A stretch of DNA of 64,000 bases, taken from VRUE01 sp963742535. GTDB taxonomy: Bacteria > Actinomycetota > Thermoleophilia > Solirubrobacterales > 70-9. Each line of letters begins with the position of its first letter. The stretch's first letter is position 1. The translations under genes were made by a program, and so were the position numbers. The stretch is from positions 1,364,001 through 1,428,000 of the forward strand of contig CAVUMC010000002.1 in the NCBI GenBank assembly GCA_963742535.1, given 5' to 3'. Under the pieces are notes generated by a model, which did not search any database, had not been told where the DNA came from, and saw nothing but the letters and a program-made list of their open reading frames with translations. Positions 25,833-34,218 of this stretch are shown piece after piece.

Positions 25833-28475
25833 TTTCGGCGCGGCTCTTTTCCGCCGCCGGGTGCGTTTTTTCGCTTTCGCTTTTTTCTCGGCAGGCTTTC
25901 TCTGCCCCCCCGCGGCGTTGTCGCCGCCGTTTGCGCTCGCCTCGGCGGCGACTTCCCCGTTCGTCTCCGCAGCGGCCACCTTGCCGTTGGGCGCCCCACC
26001 GTTCTCGCCGCCCTTCTTCCCCCGCTTCTTATTGCGCTTGTTGCGGCGTTTGCCGCCCTTGGGGAAATTGCGCAGCAGCTCGCGAGCGATCCCAGAGGGC
26101 TTGCGGGCCATCCGCATGCGGGCGCCGCGCAGCACCTCTTCGCCCTCGGGCGTGTGGGAGACCGAGGCGGCGAGCAGGGCCACCGCCAGCCGCCGGTCCT
26201 GTTTGCGGGCCGCGTGGACGAGCCGGCGCGCGTTGCGCCCGTGCGCCCGTCCCGAGGAATTGACCAGCAGGCCGAGCAGCCGCTTCGTCTCCGGCCAGCG
26301 CTGCACGGCGTACTCTTCGTGCAGGTCGCGGGTGTAGGAAGCAAGGCGCCAGACCCAAGCCTGCGCCTGGTCACGCCGGCCGATCCGCTTGTCGACCAGG
26401 GCCTGCAGCAGCGTCCTTGTGCCGGCCCGTTTGTCGTCACGGCTCCAGCTGCCGACGATGTCGATCGCGTCGTCAAAGGCCTCGGCATCGCCGAGGTCGG
26501 CGATCTCGCTCAGTGCTTTCAGTTTCAGCTGCGAGTTGCGGTTGCGCTGCACGCAGGTGAGTAGGAAGCGGCGCTTCAGCTCGATCGAGCCCGAGCCCTG
26601 CAGGATCGCCCGCGCCTTGCGCCAGCCCTGCGGGTTGACCCGCGCTCCGGCCAGCGCCGCCCAGGCGTGCTGCTCGGCGTAGCCGAGGTTCTCGACCGCG
26701 ATCCGCCAGAGCTCGCGTTCGAGCACCTGCATGCGGCGCTCCTCGTTGTCGGAGACCGGCACGATCCGCCGCTCGACCCGGATCCGCCGTCCCCGCGCCC
26801 GCCGTACCGGGCCGATCACGATCGCGCCGCCGCGGTAGACCTCGCGGTCGAGCAGGCTGTGCAGGGTGACAATCGACTCGTCGTGGGTGGTCGCCGGGTG
26901 GACGAAGTCGATCACCAGACCGGCCTCCTTACCCGGCGCCCGCCGGGTGACGCGGCCGACCCGCTGCTGGTAGATCCGCCGCGAGGCGGTCGGCGCCAGG
27001 TGCATGCAGAGCGTCGCCCGCGGCGAGTTCCAGCCCTCGGCGAGCAGCATCGCGTTGCAGAGCACGTCGACCTCGCCGCGCTCGAAGCCGGCGAGGATCT
27101 CGGCCAGTTCGCGCTTCGGCGTCTCACCGGAGACGGCGCGTGCCGCGATCCCCTCGTTCTGCAGCGCCTTCGCCACGTTCTTGGCGTGCTGCACGCCGGC
27201 GGTGTAGAGGACGCCGGGCATGCCCCCGAAGCGGGTCTTGTAGAGGTCCGCGATGGCGACGTTGAAGGGCTCCTGGTCGAGCAGTGCGGCCAGCTCCTCC
27301 TGGTCGAAGTCCTGGTCGACCTCGCCTTTGCGCAGCGGCACCTTGGCGATCGTCCGCACTCCCGGCCCGGGCGGGATGCGCATGCAGCGCAGCGGCGAGA
27401 TCACACCGCGGCGCGCCGCCTGAATCAGGTCGAAGCGCGAGGTCTGAGTCGGGAAGAGGTCGGCAACGTGGCGGGCAATCAGGGCGCCCGTCGCGGTCAT
27501 GCCGATGAAGACGGGGCCAACCCAGGCGCGGATGCAGGCGCTGGTCTTCTCGCCCAGCGCAGTGTGCGCCTCGTCGCAGATCACGATCGAGTAGGCGTCG
27601 GAGATTTTCTTGTGGTTGCGGACGAACCACTGGTAGGTCTCGACCGTGACCGGTCCGTCGGGATCGTCGCGGTCGCCGAGCAGTGGCGGGCGCAGGCGCT
27701 CCTTGTAACCGCGGTCGGAGATCTCGCCGATGAACTGGTCGACCAGGTTGCGGCGGTGGGTGAGGATCAGCACCCCGCCGGTGCGCGAAGCGTCGATGAA
27801 TCCGACCGCGGCGACGGTCTTGCCGGCACCGGTCGCGTGCTCGAACCAGAAGCGGCGCTCGGCGCCGGGATCGTCGGGAGCCTCCTCGATCGTTTCCTCG
27901 TCGTCCCCGGCCGGCTGCTCCTCCCAGTCCTGGGGCTCCTCGTCGGGCGCCAGCTCCTCGTCCTCGAGCTCGTCGTCGCCGTCGTCGTCCCCCACCGCCT
28001 TCTCCGCGACCTTGACCGCGGGGGCCTCCTTCTCCTCCTCTTCAACCTCCGCGACCGGCTCCTCGTCCTTCTCCTCCTCGACGACGGCGGCGGCACCGTT
28101 GGCGCTCGGCTTGCCGTTGGCCGCTGCTTCCTGCTGCTCGGCCATCAGCTCGGTCAGGGTGCCGGAGAGAGCGTCGACCTGATGGGGGTTCAGCTCCGCC
28201 CCGTCGCGCAGCTTCGGCGGCTCCTCGGCAAGCAGGCGCTCCAGCCCAAGCAGCAGCGAGAAATCGCGGCGCCACTGGATCGAGGGGTTCTCGGCCCCCT
28301 CGTCGAGCTCGGCCAGGGCGGCGTCGAGCGCGCGGCGGCGCGCCGTGCCGGGGGCGAGCGCCTCCGGCCCCTCACCGTCAAGCAGGAAGGGCTCGCGGAC
28401 GAACGTCGCCGCCCGATCAATATCGGCGCTAGAAGGAACTGCCGCCTGCGCGGCAACTTCGCTGGTCTTGGCCAT
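25728..28475 (-). CDS. Large SF2 DEAD/DEAH-box helicase with acidic insertion
   Basis: 915 residues. A Q-motif-like LNPHQVDALSGTL sits at 95-107. An 85-residue acidic low-complexity stretch follows (about 117-204), then Walker A ATGAGKT at 214-220, LILTHRRNLVDQF (Ia), VICDEAHTALG (DEAH, about 300), FIGMTATG (III) and QQRVGRVTRRAPGK (VI). Helicase core to about 520, a helical C-terminal region, then a Lys/Arg-rich tail (KGGKRRNKRNKKRGKKGG, KKAKAKKRTRRRKR) and an acidic end. It is probably a nucleic-acid translocase. The tail overlaps birA by 105 bp antisense. Confidence 0.85.
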   Translation of the reverse strand: MAKTSEVAAQAAVPSSADIDRAATFVREPFLLDGEGPEALAPGTARRRALDAALAELDEGAENPSIQWRRDFSLLLGLERLLAEEPPKLRDGAELNPHQVDALSGTLTELMAEQQEAAANGKPSANGAAAVVEEEKDEEPVAEVEEEEKEAPAVKVAEKAVGDDDGDDELEDEELAPDEEPQDWEEQPAGDDEETIEEAPDDPGAERRFWFEHATGAGKTVAAVGFIDASRTGGVLILTHRRNLVDQFIGEISDRGYKERLRPPLLGDRDDPDGPVTVETYQWFVRNHKKISDAYSIVICDEAHTALGEKTSACIRAWVGPVFIGMTATGALIARHVADLFPTQTSRFDLIQAARRGVISPLRCMRIPPGPGVRTIAKVPLRKGEVDQDFDQEELAALLDQEPFNVAIADLYKTRFGGMPGVLYTAGVQHAKNVAKALQNEGIAARAVSGETPKRELAEILAGFERGEVDVLCNAMLLAEGWNSPRATLCMHLAPTASRRIYQQRVGRVTRRAPGKEAGLVIDFVHPATTHDESIVTLHSLLDREVYRGGAIVIGPVRRARGRRIRVERRIVPVSDNEERRMQVLERELWRIAVENLGYAEQHAWAALAGARVNPQGWRKARAILQGSGSIELKRRFLLTCVQRNRNSQLKLKALSEIADLGDAEAFDDAIDIVGSWSRDDKRAGTRTLLQALVDKRIGRRDQAQAWVWRLASYTRDLHEEYAVQRWPETKRLLGLLVNSSGRAHGRNARRLVHAARKQDRRLAVALLAASVSHTPEGEEVLRGARMRMARKPSGIARELLRNFPKGGKRRNKRNKKRGKKGGENGGAPNGKVAAAETNGEVAAEASANGGDNAAGGQRKPAEKKAKAKKRTRRRKRAAPKSEAKADLAGTETDAVAGGDDDDEVAAVVDSVGDS

Positions 28476-28631
28476 GAAGGCTTTCGGGTTCAGTCCCCGC
28501 CGCGACGATTACGGGCGGGAGCAACTAGACGAGGAATGCCGGGCGTCAGCCTCTCAACTTCCCCCCGGCGCTCTCAGAACGCAGTTTGCAAAAGCAGCAA
28601 ACCGAACATACGTATTGTAATCAGAGAATTG

Positions 28632-29225
28632 ATGAAAAAGGGACGACAGTTCGTGATCGGTCTGGTCTCGGTCGCGGCGGCGGGGGTAATTGCGGTTGGC
28701 TGTGGCGAAGCTAGCGGCGGTGGCACGGACGGCAAGCACCCTGACTACGCCAAGGCGCTCGCCGGTGCTCCGGCACCGCTCGCCGCTCTCTATAAGCAGG
28801 AGAACGAGCTCCTCCCCGGCGGCAACGAAGCTTTCGAAAAGCGCATCGCCGGGCTTGAGGGGTACCCCGTCGTGGTCAACGTCTGGGCCTCTTGGTGTGG
28901 GCCATGTCGTTACGAGTTCCCGACCCTGCAGAAGCTTTCCGCCAAATACGGCAAGCAGGTCGCCTTCCTCGGCGTCGATAGCCAGGACTCCGACTCGCTG
29001 GCCAAGGAATTCCTCGAAGAAGCGCCGCTGCCCTACCCGAGCTACAGCGATGGTGACGAGGGAATAGCCCACTCGATCGGCACCTCCGGCGGCCTCCCCG
29101 ATACCGCCTTCTACGACCGCGCCGGCGCGCTCTGCTTCCTCAAGCAGGGAACCTTCGCCAAGCAGTCGGAACTGGCGGAATACGTCCAGCGCTACGCGTT
29201 GCGCGAAGAATGCGAGGAGGGATAA
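28632..29225 (+). CDS. TlpA/ResA-like thioredoxin-fold lipoprotein
   Basis: 197 residues. A lipoprotein-type signal peptide ends at Cys24 (VIAVGC). The thioredoxin fold contains VVNVWASWCGPCRYEFPTL, with the CGPC active site at 89-92, and the cis-Pro region GGLPDTAFYD. Membrane-tethered proteins of this type reduce apocytochrome cysteines or other extracytoplasmic disulfides. That would fit the ccm genes 8 kb upstream. ATG 28632 gives the best signal peptide. It is 7 bp upstream of nfeD-like. Confidence 0.85.
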   Translation: MKKGRQFVIGLVSVAAAGVIAVGCGEASGGGTDGKHPDYAKALAGAPAPLAALYKQENELLPGGNEAFEKRIAGLEGYPVVVNVWASWCGPCRYEFPTLQKLSAKYGKQVAFLGVDSQDSDSLAKEFLEEAPLPYPSYSDGDEGIAHSIGTSGGLPDTAFYDRAGALCFLKQGTFAKQSELAEYVQRYALREECEEG

Positions 29226-29232
29226 TCGGGGT

Positions 29233-29712
29233 ATGGACGCAGCAGTCGTAGTCGCCCTGATCGGCGTCAGCCTCTTGATCGCCGAGCTGCTGCTCTCGAC
29301 CGGCGGCGTGCTCGCCGTGCTCGGCGCCCTTGGCCTGATCGCCGGCGGCGTGCTGGCGATCGAGTCCGACAGCAGCGCCGCCGACTACGTCGGCCCGGCG
29401 CTGATCGCACTCGGTGTGCTCTCGGCGGTCGCCTTCTACTTCATCACCCGCAAGGTGATCGAGGCCCATCGCGACCAGCCGGTTCGGACCGGCAGCGAGG
29501 AGCTGATCGGCTCCATCGCCGAGGCGCGCAGCGACATCGACCCCGACGGCCGGGTCTGGGCCGAGGGAACGGTCTGGAGCGCTCGCCTGGCCGACGACGG
29601 GGCCACGGTCCGACTGGGGGATAGAGTCAGGGTCGACGCGGTGGACGGGCTGACCCTTGTGGTCCACCCCGAGCCGACCCCCGCCGGCAAAGCCGAGGAA
29701 GGAGCAGGCTGA
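29233..29712 (+). CDS. NfeD family membrane protein
   Basis: 159 residues: three hydrophobic segments (AAVVVALIGVSLLIAELLL; VLAVLGALGLIAGGVLAI; YVGPALIALGVLSAVAFYF) and a C-terminal OB-fold NfeD domain (LIGSIAEARSDIDPDGRVW; VRLGDRVRVDAVDGLTLVV). NfeD proteins pair with stomatins/slipins. The next gene is a slipin, joined by a TGATG overlap. Confidence 0.88.
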   Translation: MDAAVVVALIGVSLLIAELLLSTGGVLAVLGALGLIAGGVLAIESDSSAADYVGPALIALGVLSAVAFYFITRKVIEAHRDQPVRTGSEELIGSIAEARSDIDPDGRVWAEGTVWSARLADDGATVRLGDRVRVDAVDGLTLVVHPEPTPAGKAEEGAG

Positions 29713-30572
29713 TGGCAGCTGCACTTGGAGTCCTGATCATCATCGCCGTCTTTGTCGTGATCGCGCTCGGCACCTCGGTGCGGGTCCTGCGCGAGTACGA
29801 GCGCGGCGTGATCTTTCGCCTCGGCCGCCTGATCGCCACCAAGGGACCGGGGCTGATCCTGCTGATCCCGCTGATCGACCGCATAGTCAAGGTCGACCTG
29901 CGCACGGTGACACTGAACATCCCGCCGCAAGAGGTGATCACCCGCGACAACGTCCCCGCCAGCGTCAACGCCGTCGCCTACTTCCGTGTGGTCGACTCCA
30001 ATCGGGCGATCGTCGAGGTCGAGAATTACCTCGTTGCCACCTCGCAGATCTCGCAGACGGCGCTGCGCTCGGTGCTCGGCAAGGCCGAGTTCGATCAGCT
30101 GCTCTCCGAGCGCGAGCGGCTCAACGAAGAGCTGCAGAAGATCATCGACGAGTCGACCGAGCCCTGGGGGGTGAAGGTGACCGCGGTCGAGATCAAGGAC
30201 GTCGAGATCCCCGAGCAGATGCAGCGAGCGATCGCGCGACAAGCGGAGGCCGAGCGCGAGCGTCGGGCCAAGATCATCAACTCCGAGGGCGAGTTCCAGG
30301 CGGCGCAGAAGCTCACCGACGCGGCCGACATCATCAGCACCAACCCGGCCTCGCTGCAGCTGCGCTACCTGCAGACCCTGCTGGAAATCGGCAGCAACCA
30401 GAACACGACGGTGGTCTTCCCGCTGCCGATGGACATGATCGAACCGTTCCTGGGAGGCGAGCAGGGCAGGAAAAGGCCGAAGCCTCCCGCCCCGCCGGCG
30501 TCGCCGCCCTCCGAGCCGCCCCCACCGCCGGCCGTCGAGCCAGAGCCCGACCTCCCTCCCTCCCGCTCCTGA
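29712..30572 (+). CDS. SPFH-domain slipin/stomatin-like protein
   Basis: 286 residues. N-terminal membrane helix (LGVLIIIAVFVVIALGTS), then an SPFH domain (RVLREYERGVIFRLGRL, GPGLILLIPLIDRIVKVDLR, VNAVAYFRVVDS) and a coiled-coil region (IARQAEAERERRAKIINSEG). A proline-rich tail ends the protein. It scaffolds membrane microdomains and acts with the preceding NfeD protein. Confidence 0.9.
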   Translation: MAAALGVLIIIAVFVVIALGTSVRVLREYERGVIFRLGRLIATKGPGLILLIPLIDRIVKVDLRTVTLNIPPQEVITRDNVPASVNAVAYFRVVDSNRAIVEVENYLVATSQISQTALRSVLGKAEFDQLLSERERLNEELQKIIDESTEPWGVKVTAVEIKDVEIPEQMQRAIARQAEAERERRAKIINSEGEFQAAQKLTDAADIISTNPASLQLRYLQTLLEIGSNQNTTVVFPLPMDMIEPFLGGEQGRKRPKPPAPPASPPSEPPPPPAVEPEPDLPPSRS

Positions 30573-31648
30573 GCTCCCCCGAGCTCCGCATCGACCAGCT
30601 CTCGGGGCTGCCGGCGATCCTCGCTCCGGGACGGGCCGACCGGCCCGAGGGCTTCCGCACCCGGGCAAGCGAGCCGAAGGGCCCAGAGAACTGCCCGTTC
30701 TGCGAGGGGCGCGAGGACCGCACGCCGCCGGAGGTCTACGCGACGCGGGCGGGCGACGGCGGGGCGGACACGCCGGACTGGACTACGCGGGTGGTGCCGA
30801 ACCTCTACCCGGCGCTGGCCGATCCGCGGGTTGGTGGGGATGACGACTCAGGTGAGGCGACGAGGCCGGCGACTGGGGCCCGAAGCGGCGATGCCGGGGC
30901 TTTTGCAAGCGCCGGCGACCCGCTGCTGGAGTCGCGCCGCTCGGGTGAACCCGACCTCTTCTCAGCGCGGCCGGCGAGCGGCGTCCACGAGGTGCTGATC
31001 AACTCGCCCGAGCACGTGACGGCGATGTGCGAGGTGAGCGAGGAGCAGCTTGGCGCCGCGGTCGCCACCTGGCGCGAGCGCATGCGAGCCCACGCGAGCT
31101 CCCCCTACGTGCAGTTGATCGTCAACGAGGGCGGCGGCGCGGGGGCGTCGCTCGAGCACAGCCACGCCCAGCTCTATGCGCTCGACTTCGTCCCCGCCGC
31201 GGTGGCACGGGAGCGGGAGCGGGTCGGCGCTTATGCCGAACGCACGGCGGGCGGCAGCCTGCTCAGCGACGTCCTGGTCGAGGAGGTGCGGCGCAAAGAG
31301 CGCCTGGTCGCGATCGACGACGAGGCGGCACTGTTCTGTCCCTGGGCCTCGCGCTCGCCCTTCGAGCTGCGCATCGTCCCCCGCACAGCCGCGGCGAGCT
31401 TTGCCGACGACACGGCGGGGGCGGCGATGCTTCACGCGGCATTGCGCCTGCTCGCCAAGCGCTTCGAGGGTTCGCCCGAGCTCAACCTCTGGGTGCGCAC
31501 CGCCCCGCGCGGCGCCGAGCACTTCCACTGGCACATCGACATAGCTCCCCGGCTCAGCATCAAGGCCTCCTTCGAGTTCGCAACCGGTGTAGACATCAAC
31601 ATCTATCCACCCGAGCGCGCGGCGTCCGACCTGCGCGAGTGCCTCTGA
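30569..31648 (+). CDS. GalT-like nucleotidyltransferase (HIT superfamily), probable CTG start
   Basis: About 359 residues. ELRIDQLSGLPAILAPGRA, a zinc-type CPFCEG motif, VVPNLYPAL, GVHEVLINSPEH, SLEHSHAQLYALD and the catalytic-type HFHWHIDIAP are seen. These match galactose-1-phosphate uridylyltransferase and related ADP/UDP transferases. No ATG/GTG/TTG fits the conserved N-terminus. CTG at 30569 overlaps the slipin stop as CTGA, like other junctions here. An extra Gly/Asp/Ala-rich loop (about residues 89-135) is unusual. Substrate uncertain. Confidence 0.75.
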   Translation: MSSPELRIDQLSGLPAILAPGRADRPEGFRTRASEPKGPENCPFCEGREDRTPPEVYATRAGDGGADTPDWTTRVVPNLYPALADPRVGGDDDSGEATRPATGARSGDAGAFASAGDPLLESRRSGEPDLFSARPASGVHEVLINSPEHVTAMCEVSEEQLGAAVATWRERMRAHASSPYVQLIVNEGGGAGASLEHSHAQLYALDFVPAAVARERERVGAYAERTAGGSLLSDVLVEEVRRKERLVAIDDEAALFCPWASRSPFELRIVPRTAAASFADDTAGAAMLHAALRLLAKRFEGSPELNLWVRTAPRGAEHFHWHIDIAPRLSIKASFEFATGVDINIYPPERAASDLRECL

Positions 31649-32274
31649 TGCCACCCGATCACCGCCCCATTCCCCGCTTCATCGCCGACTCGACCCAGGA
31701 GGGAATCCCCTCTGGGCGCTTCGCCGAGCGCTTGGCAGAGACTTTCCGCGGGATCTGCGCCGAGATCGAGGACCTGCCCAATGGAGTCGAGCTGCCGGCC
31801 GAGTTCGACTGGTACCCCGAGCGCGCCTGGGGTGGGCGGGTTTGGGTTCCCTGCACCGCGCGAGCCGACGGACCCGAGGGAGCCCTGGAGCTCTTCGGCC
31901 ACGTCTCCTACGTGCAGGTGACCGGCAGCGATCCGACCGACTTCAGGGCGCATGCCGACTTCACCGATGTCCTCGCCGAGGACAACCCGGGCTGGAAAAT
32001 CGACCTCAACGACGAGGTGATCGGCCGCTGGCGGGGCGAGAACGGCCGCGCCGGCGCGGTAACCCTCGTCTGGGGCCGCCCCCTCGTCCAAGGCGCCGTC
32101 GCCGCCACCGCCGAGCTCGACAACGAGACCGTCGACCAGGAAGAGATCACCAACGGCCGTTTCACCATCCTCGCCCTCGATGCCCTAGAGGCCTACGGTG
32201 ACGACATCTACATGCAGGTCAAGCTCTGGAACCGCCGCGCCCAGGAACTGGCTTCCGAGAGCTTGTACGCCTAG
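31648..32274 (+). CDS. Conserved hypothetical protein (208 aa)
   Basis: A soluble acidic protein without signal peptide (MPPDHRPIPRFIADSTQEGI onward). Segments such as FDWYPERAWGGRVWVPCTAR and LFGHVSYVQVTG suggest a beta-rich fold. The ATG shares its A with the galT-like stop (TGATG), so the two are coupled. It ends 4 bp inside the convergent membrane-protein gene and is the last gene before the accessory island. Function unknown. Confidence 0.7.
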   Translation: MPPDHRPIPRFIADSTQEGIPSGRFAERLAETFRGICAEIEDLPNGVELPAEFDWYPERAWGGRVWVPCTARADGPEGALELFGHVSYVQVTGSDPTDFRAHADFTDVLAEDNPGWKIDLNDEVIGRWRGENGRAGAVTLVWGRPLVQGAVAATAELDNETVDQEEITNGRFTILALDALEAYGDDIYMQVKLWNRRAQELASESLYA

Positions 32275-32978
32275 CCTCCCCGAAGGATGTGGAGCCTTCC
32301 AGCGGGAACGGTTTCGCTGACTTTCCTGCCATCGCCATAGCCCGACTTGCTGGTCACATTGATCCTCAAGACCCTGGATCTGAGGTAACGCCACCTTAAG
32401 CCCCAAAGCCTGCGTGGCGACGAGACCGCTATCAACTTGGCGGCAGCGGCAGAAAACGGCGCGGTGCCCAAATTGAAGCCGTGCTTCGAGGATTCCTTCG
32501 TCAACTTGAAGCTGACCGTTCCACTGCAGCCATGTAGTGCATCGGGAGGACAGACGAGTGTTGTCTTTGCGCGCTTGCCGGTGAACCCCGTCTCATCATG
32601 CGCTATTTCGATAGTCGGACTTGCAGTGACGTTGGCAATCGCGAAGAACCCAAAGCACACCGCCCCGACAGTGACCAAGATCCACTGGCAGAAGTTCGCG
32701 AACTCCATCGTTCCCCGTCTCACCTTCAGCGTCGACTCAGCTAGTTGCGATACGTACTCGCCAAATGCGATCAGCCCCGCGAGGACGGAGAGACCGAAAG
32801 CGATCCACGAAATGATCAGGAGCTCAATGCTTCGCCCGGCGTAAAGATCGTCGAGGAACGTGGCTGTAAGGACCACCGCTCCTGTGGCGAGCGTCGTTAG
32901 AAGCTTCGTGTAGTCAACGGCGCCCTTCAGCGCCTCACGACGATCGTCCGCGTCTCCCTGGTTGTAGCTCGTTGACAT
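32271..32978 (-). CDS. Hypothetical membrane protein at island edge
   Basis: 235 residues from ATG 32978. Three predicted membrane helices: LLTTLATGAVVLTATFLDDL (about 22-41), ELLIISWIAFGLSVLAGLIA and WILVTVGAVCFGFFAIANV. A predicted non-cytoplasmic C-terminal domain has two cysteines (LVCPPDALHGCSG). Codons are less GC-rich than in the core genes. It lies 4 bp downstream of a second unknown gene. No family recognised; I infer accessory cargo. Confidence 0.65.
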   Translation of the reverse strand: MSTSYNQGDADDRREALKGAVDYTKLLTTLATGAVVLTATFLDDLYAGRSIELLIISWIAFGLSVLAGLIAFGEYVSQLAESTLKVRRGTMEFANFCQWILVTVGAVCFGFFAIANVTASPTIEIAHDETGFTGKRAKTTLVCPPDALHGCSGTVSFKLTKESSKHGFNLGTAPFSAAAAKLIAVSSPRRLWGLRWRYLRSRVLRINVTSKSGYGDGRKVSETVPAGRLHILRGG

Positions 32979-32982
32979 TGAC

Positions 32983-33357
32983 CTAGCAGAGCAGGAACCC
33001 GTAGGGGCAACGCCAGCGTCCTTCGACCACTTCGATGAAAGTCGGTCGGGCAATCGACATGTCGATCGAGGAATGGCCGGCTGCACGCGCGGCAGAGGCA
33101 CTGGTCTCGAGGGCCTCAAGCAGCACCTGACGAACAGTGGCGGGATTGAGCTGGCCGCTCTTCAGACCCAGCGCCCACTTAGGTTCTCCGACAATGGTTT
33201 CCTTCTTGATGAAGGAAACCACTGCAGCATCGATATTCATCCTGCTCTGGTCAAAGTCAGTGACTATTTGATCAATGAACTTACCCCGGTCGTTCGGATC
33301 AATCACGGCAACCCCGAAACCGAGTCCGCCTCCACCTCTAAATCCCGCGCCCGCCAT
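32983..33357 (-). CDS. Hypothetical protein (124 aa), island cargo
   Basis: Starts at ATG 33357, preceded by a good purine-rich ribosome-binding site (AGGAAAGG); a longer frame upstream lacks one. The N-terminus is glycine-rich (MAGAGFRGGGGLGFGVAVID). The middle reads KFIDQIVTDFDQSRMNIDAA, and the end holds two cysteines (RWRCPYGFLLC). No signal peptide or helices. Unknown function; probably co-transcribed with the membrane protein. Confidence 0.6.
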   Translation of the reverse strand: MAGAGFRGGGGLGFGVAVIDPNDRGKFIDQIVTDFDQSRMNIDAAVVSFIKKETIVGEPKWALGLKSGQLNPATVRQVLLEALETSASAARAAGHSSIDMSIARPTFIEVVEGRWRCPYGFLLC

Positions 33358-33481
33358 CAGCCTTTCCTTTCCTAAATTAGACCTGTGCATTTAGCACGGT
33401 ATCCCGCAAGCGCAGCACCCATTCCAATTTAGGAACAAATTTGGAACTCCGATCTACATCAATTGGACAGCACAAACAACG

Positions 33482-33700
33482 GAGCTGCTCAGGTGCAGTG
33501 ACGAGCGGCGGGGAACCAAGCTCGGGCACACCGAGCCGGGGTTCTCGATGAAGGTCTACGCTAGTGCGGTGCGTCGCCGTGCGAGGCTGACCGGCGTAGC
33601 GCTTCGTGAGTTCGATGCAGCCCTCGAATGGGCAGCAATGGGCAGCGGAGAGCTAAGAAATCGGTCAATTCAGAGCGGGATGCCAAACCCGCCCCGATAG
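33482..33700 (+). pseudogene. C-terminal remnant of a tyrosine recombinase (integrase)
   Basis: An open frame reads ELLRCSDERRGTKLGHTEPG then FSMKVYASAVRRRARL and ends at TAG 33698-33700. The GHTEPGFSMKVYAxAV element is the C-terminal LGH..x..VYAH box of phage-type integrases, with the catalytic Tyr in KVYAS. Everything upstream (catalytic Arg boxes, start codon) is missing. The stop codon lies inside the tRNA-derived repeat at 33691, as for an integrase abutting its own attachment site. Confidence 0.65.
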
Positions 33701-33729
33701 CTCAGCTGGATAGAGCGCCTCCCTCCTAA
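33691..33729 (+). repeat. Partial tRNA-Arg(CCT) copy: 5' half to anticodon loop (attachment-site remnant)
   Basis: 39 nt matching the 5' half of the intact tRNA-Arg at 37539-37612 with a single mismatch, ending exactly at the end of the anticodon loop (CTCCTAA). The 3' half is absent. It is read as the left attachment site of an element inserted at the anticodon loop; the right site is the intact tRNA. Confidence 0.8.
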
Positions 33730-33829
33730 TTGACCTGGAGAAGTACGCGTTTTCGGCTCTACATAAGGGCCGGGACGGCGCTGCGTGCAGTCGCGGATTC
33801 CAGTCGATTGCCGTAGTTCTATGTCGGTC

Positions 33830-33856
33830 TGGGCAGCGAGATCGCTCCGCTGCCCA
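33830..33856. promoter_or_regulatory. Perfect 9-bp hairpin/operator-like palindrome upstream of the MntA-HEPN pair
   Basis: 33830-33838 and 33848-33856 are perfect inverted repeats with a 9-nt spacer, 44 bp before the nucleotidyltransferase ATG at 33901. It may be an operator for toxin-antitoxin autoregulation or a leader hairpin. The rest of 33730-33900 shows no gene. Confidence 0.4.
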
Positions 33857-33900
33857 AATGGATTGCATTGTCTGCCCCCTGCTACCGCTACCGTGTCGGC

Positions 33901-34218
33901 ATGGCGTCTCGCGACCTGATCGAGCAAGCCGGACAAGCGCTGGCCGAGGCTGCCGGTGTCGACTCCAAGGTCATCCTGTTCGGCTCCCACGCTCGCGGCG
34001 AGGAGCGCCCTGACAGCGATGTTGACTTTCTCGTAATTGAGCCAGAAGTCGCGAATCGACGCGAGGAGTGGGATCGACTACGCCGGGCGATTGGCGACAT
34101 CCATCTCCCCGTCGACATCGTCGTTCTCGACCAACGACTGGCTGAGCGGCGGGCAAAGGTTCCAGGCACGATCGTCTACCACGCTCTTCGCGATGGCCAA
34201 ATCTTCGCCCATTCCTGA
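33901..34218 (+). CDS. MntA-like minimal nucleotidyltransferase (candidate antitoxin)
   Basis: 105 residues from ATG 33901 (TTG 33868 would add 11). ILFGSHARGEERPDSDVDFL carries the full GS-x10-DxD nucleotidyltransferase signature, and a third acidic residue lies in VDIVVLD. In type VII toxin-antitoxin pairs MntA adenylylates the HEPN toxin. The adjoining HEPN gene overlaps by 26 bp. This is consistent with a TA pair carried on the island. Confidence 0.85.
   Translation: MASRDLIEQAGQALAEAAGVDSKVILFGSHARGEERPDSDVDFLVIEPEVANRREEWDRLRRAIGDIHLPVDIVVLDQRLAERRAKVPGTIVYHALRDGQIFAHS

Noticed and set aside
28577..28620. A sigma-70 promoter before the TlpA-like gene
   Set aside because: TTGCAA is present, but no convincing -10 box lies at the right distance; the AT-rich stretch probably holds a promoter that I cannot define.
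33691..33729. A second functional tRNA-Arg
   Set aside because: Only the 5' half matches; no T-arm or acceptor 3' strand follows, so it cannot fold as a tRNA.
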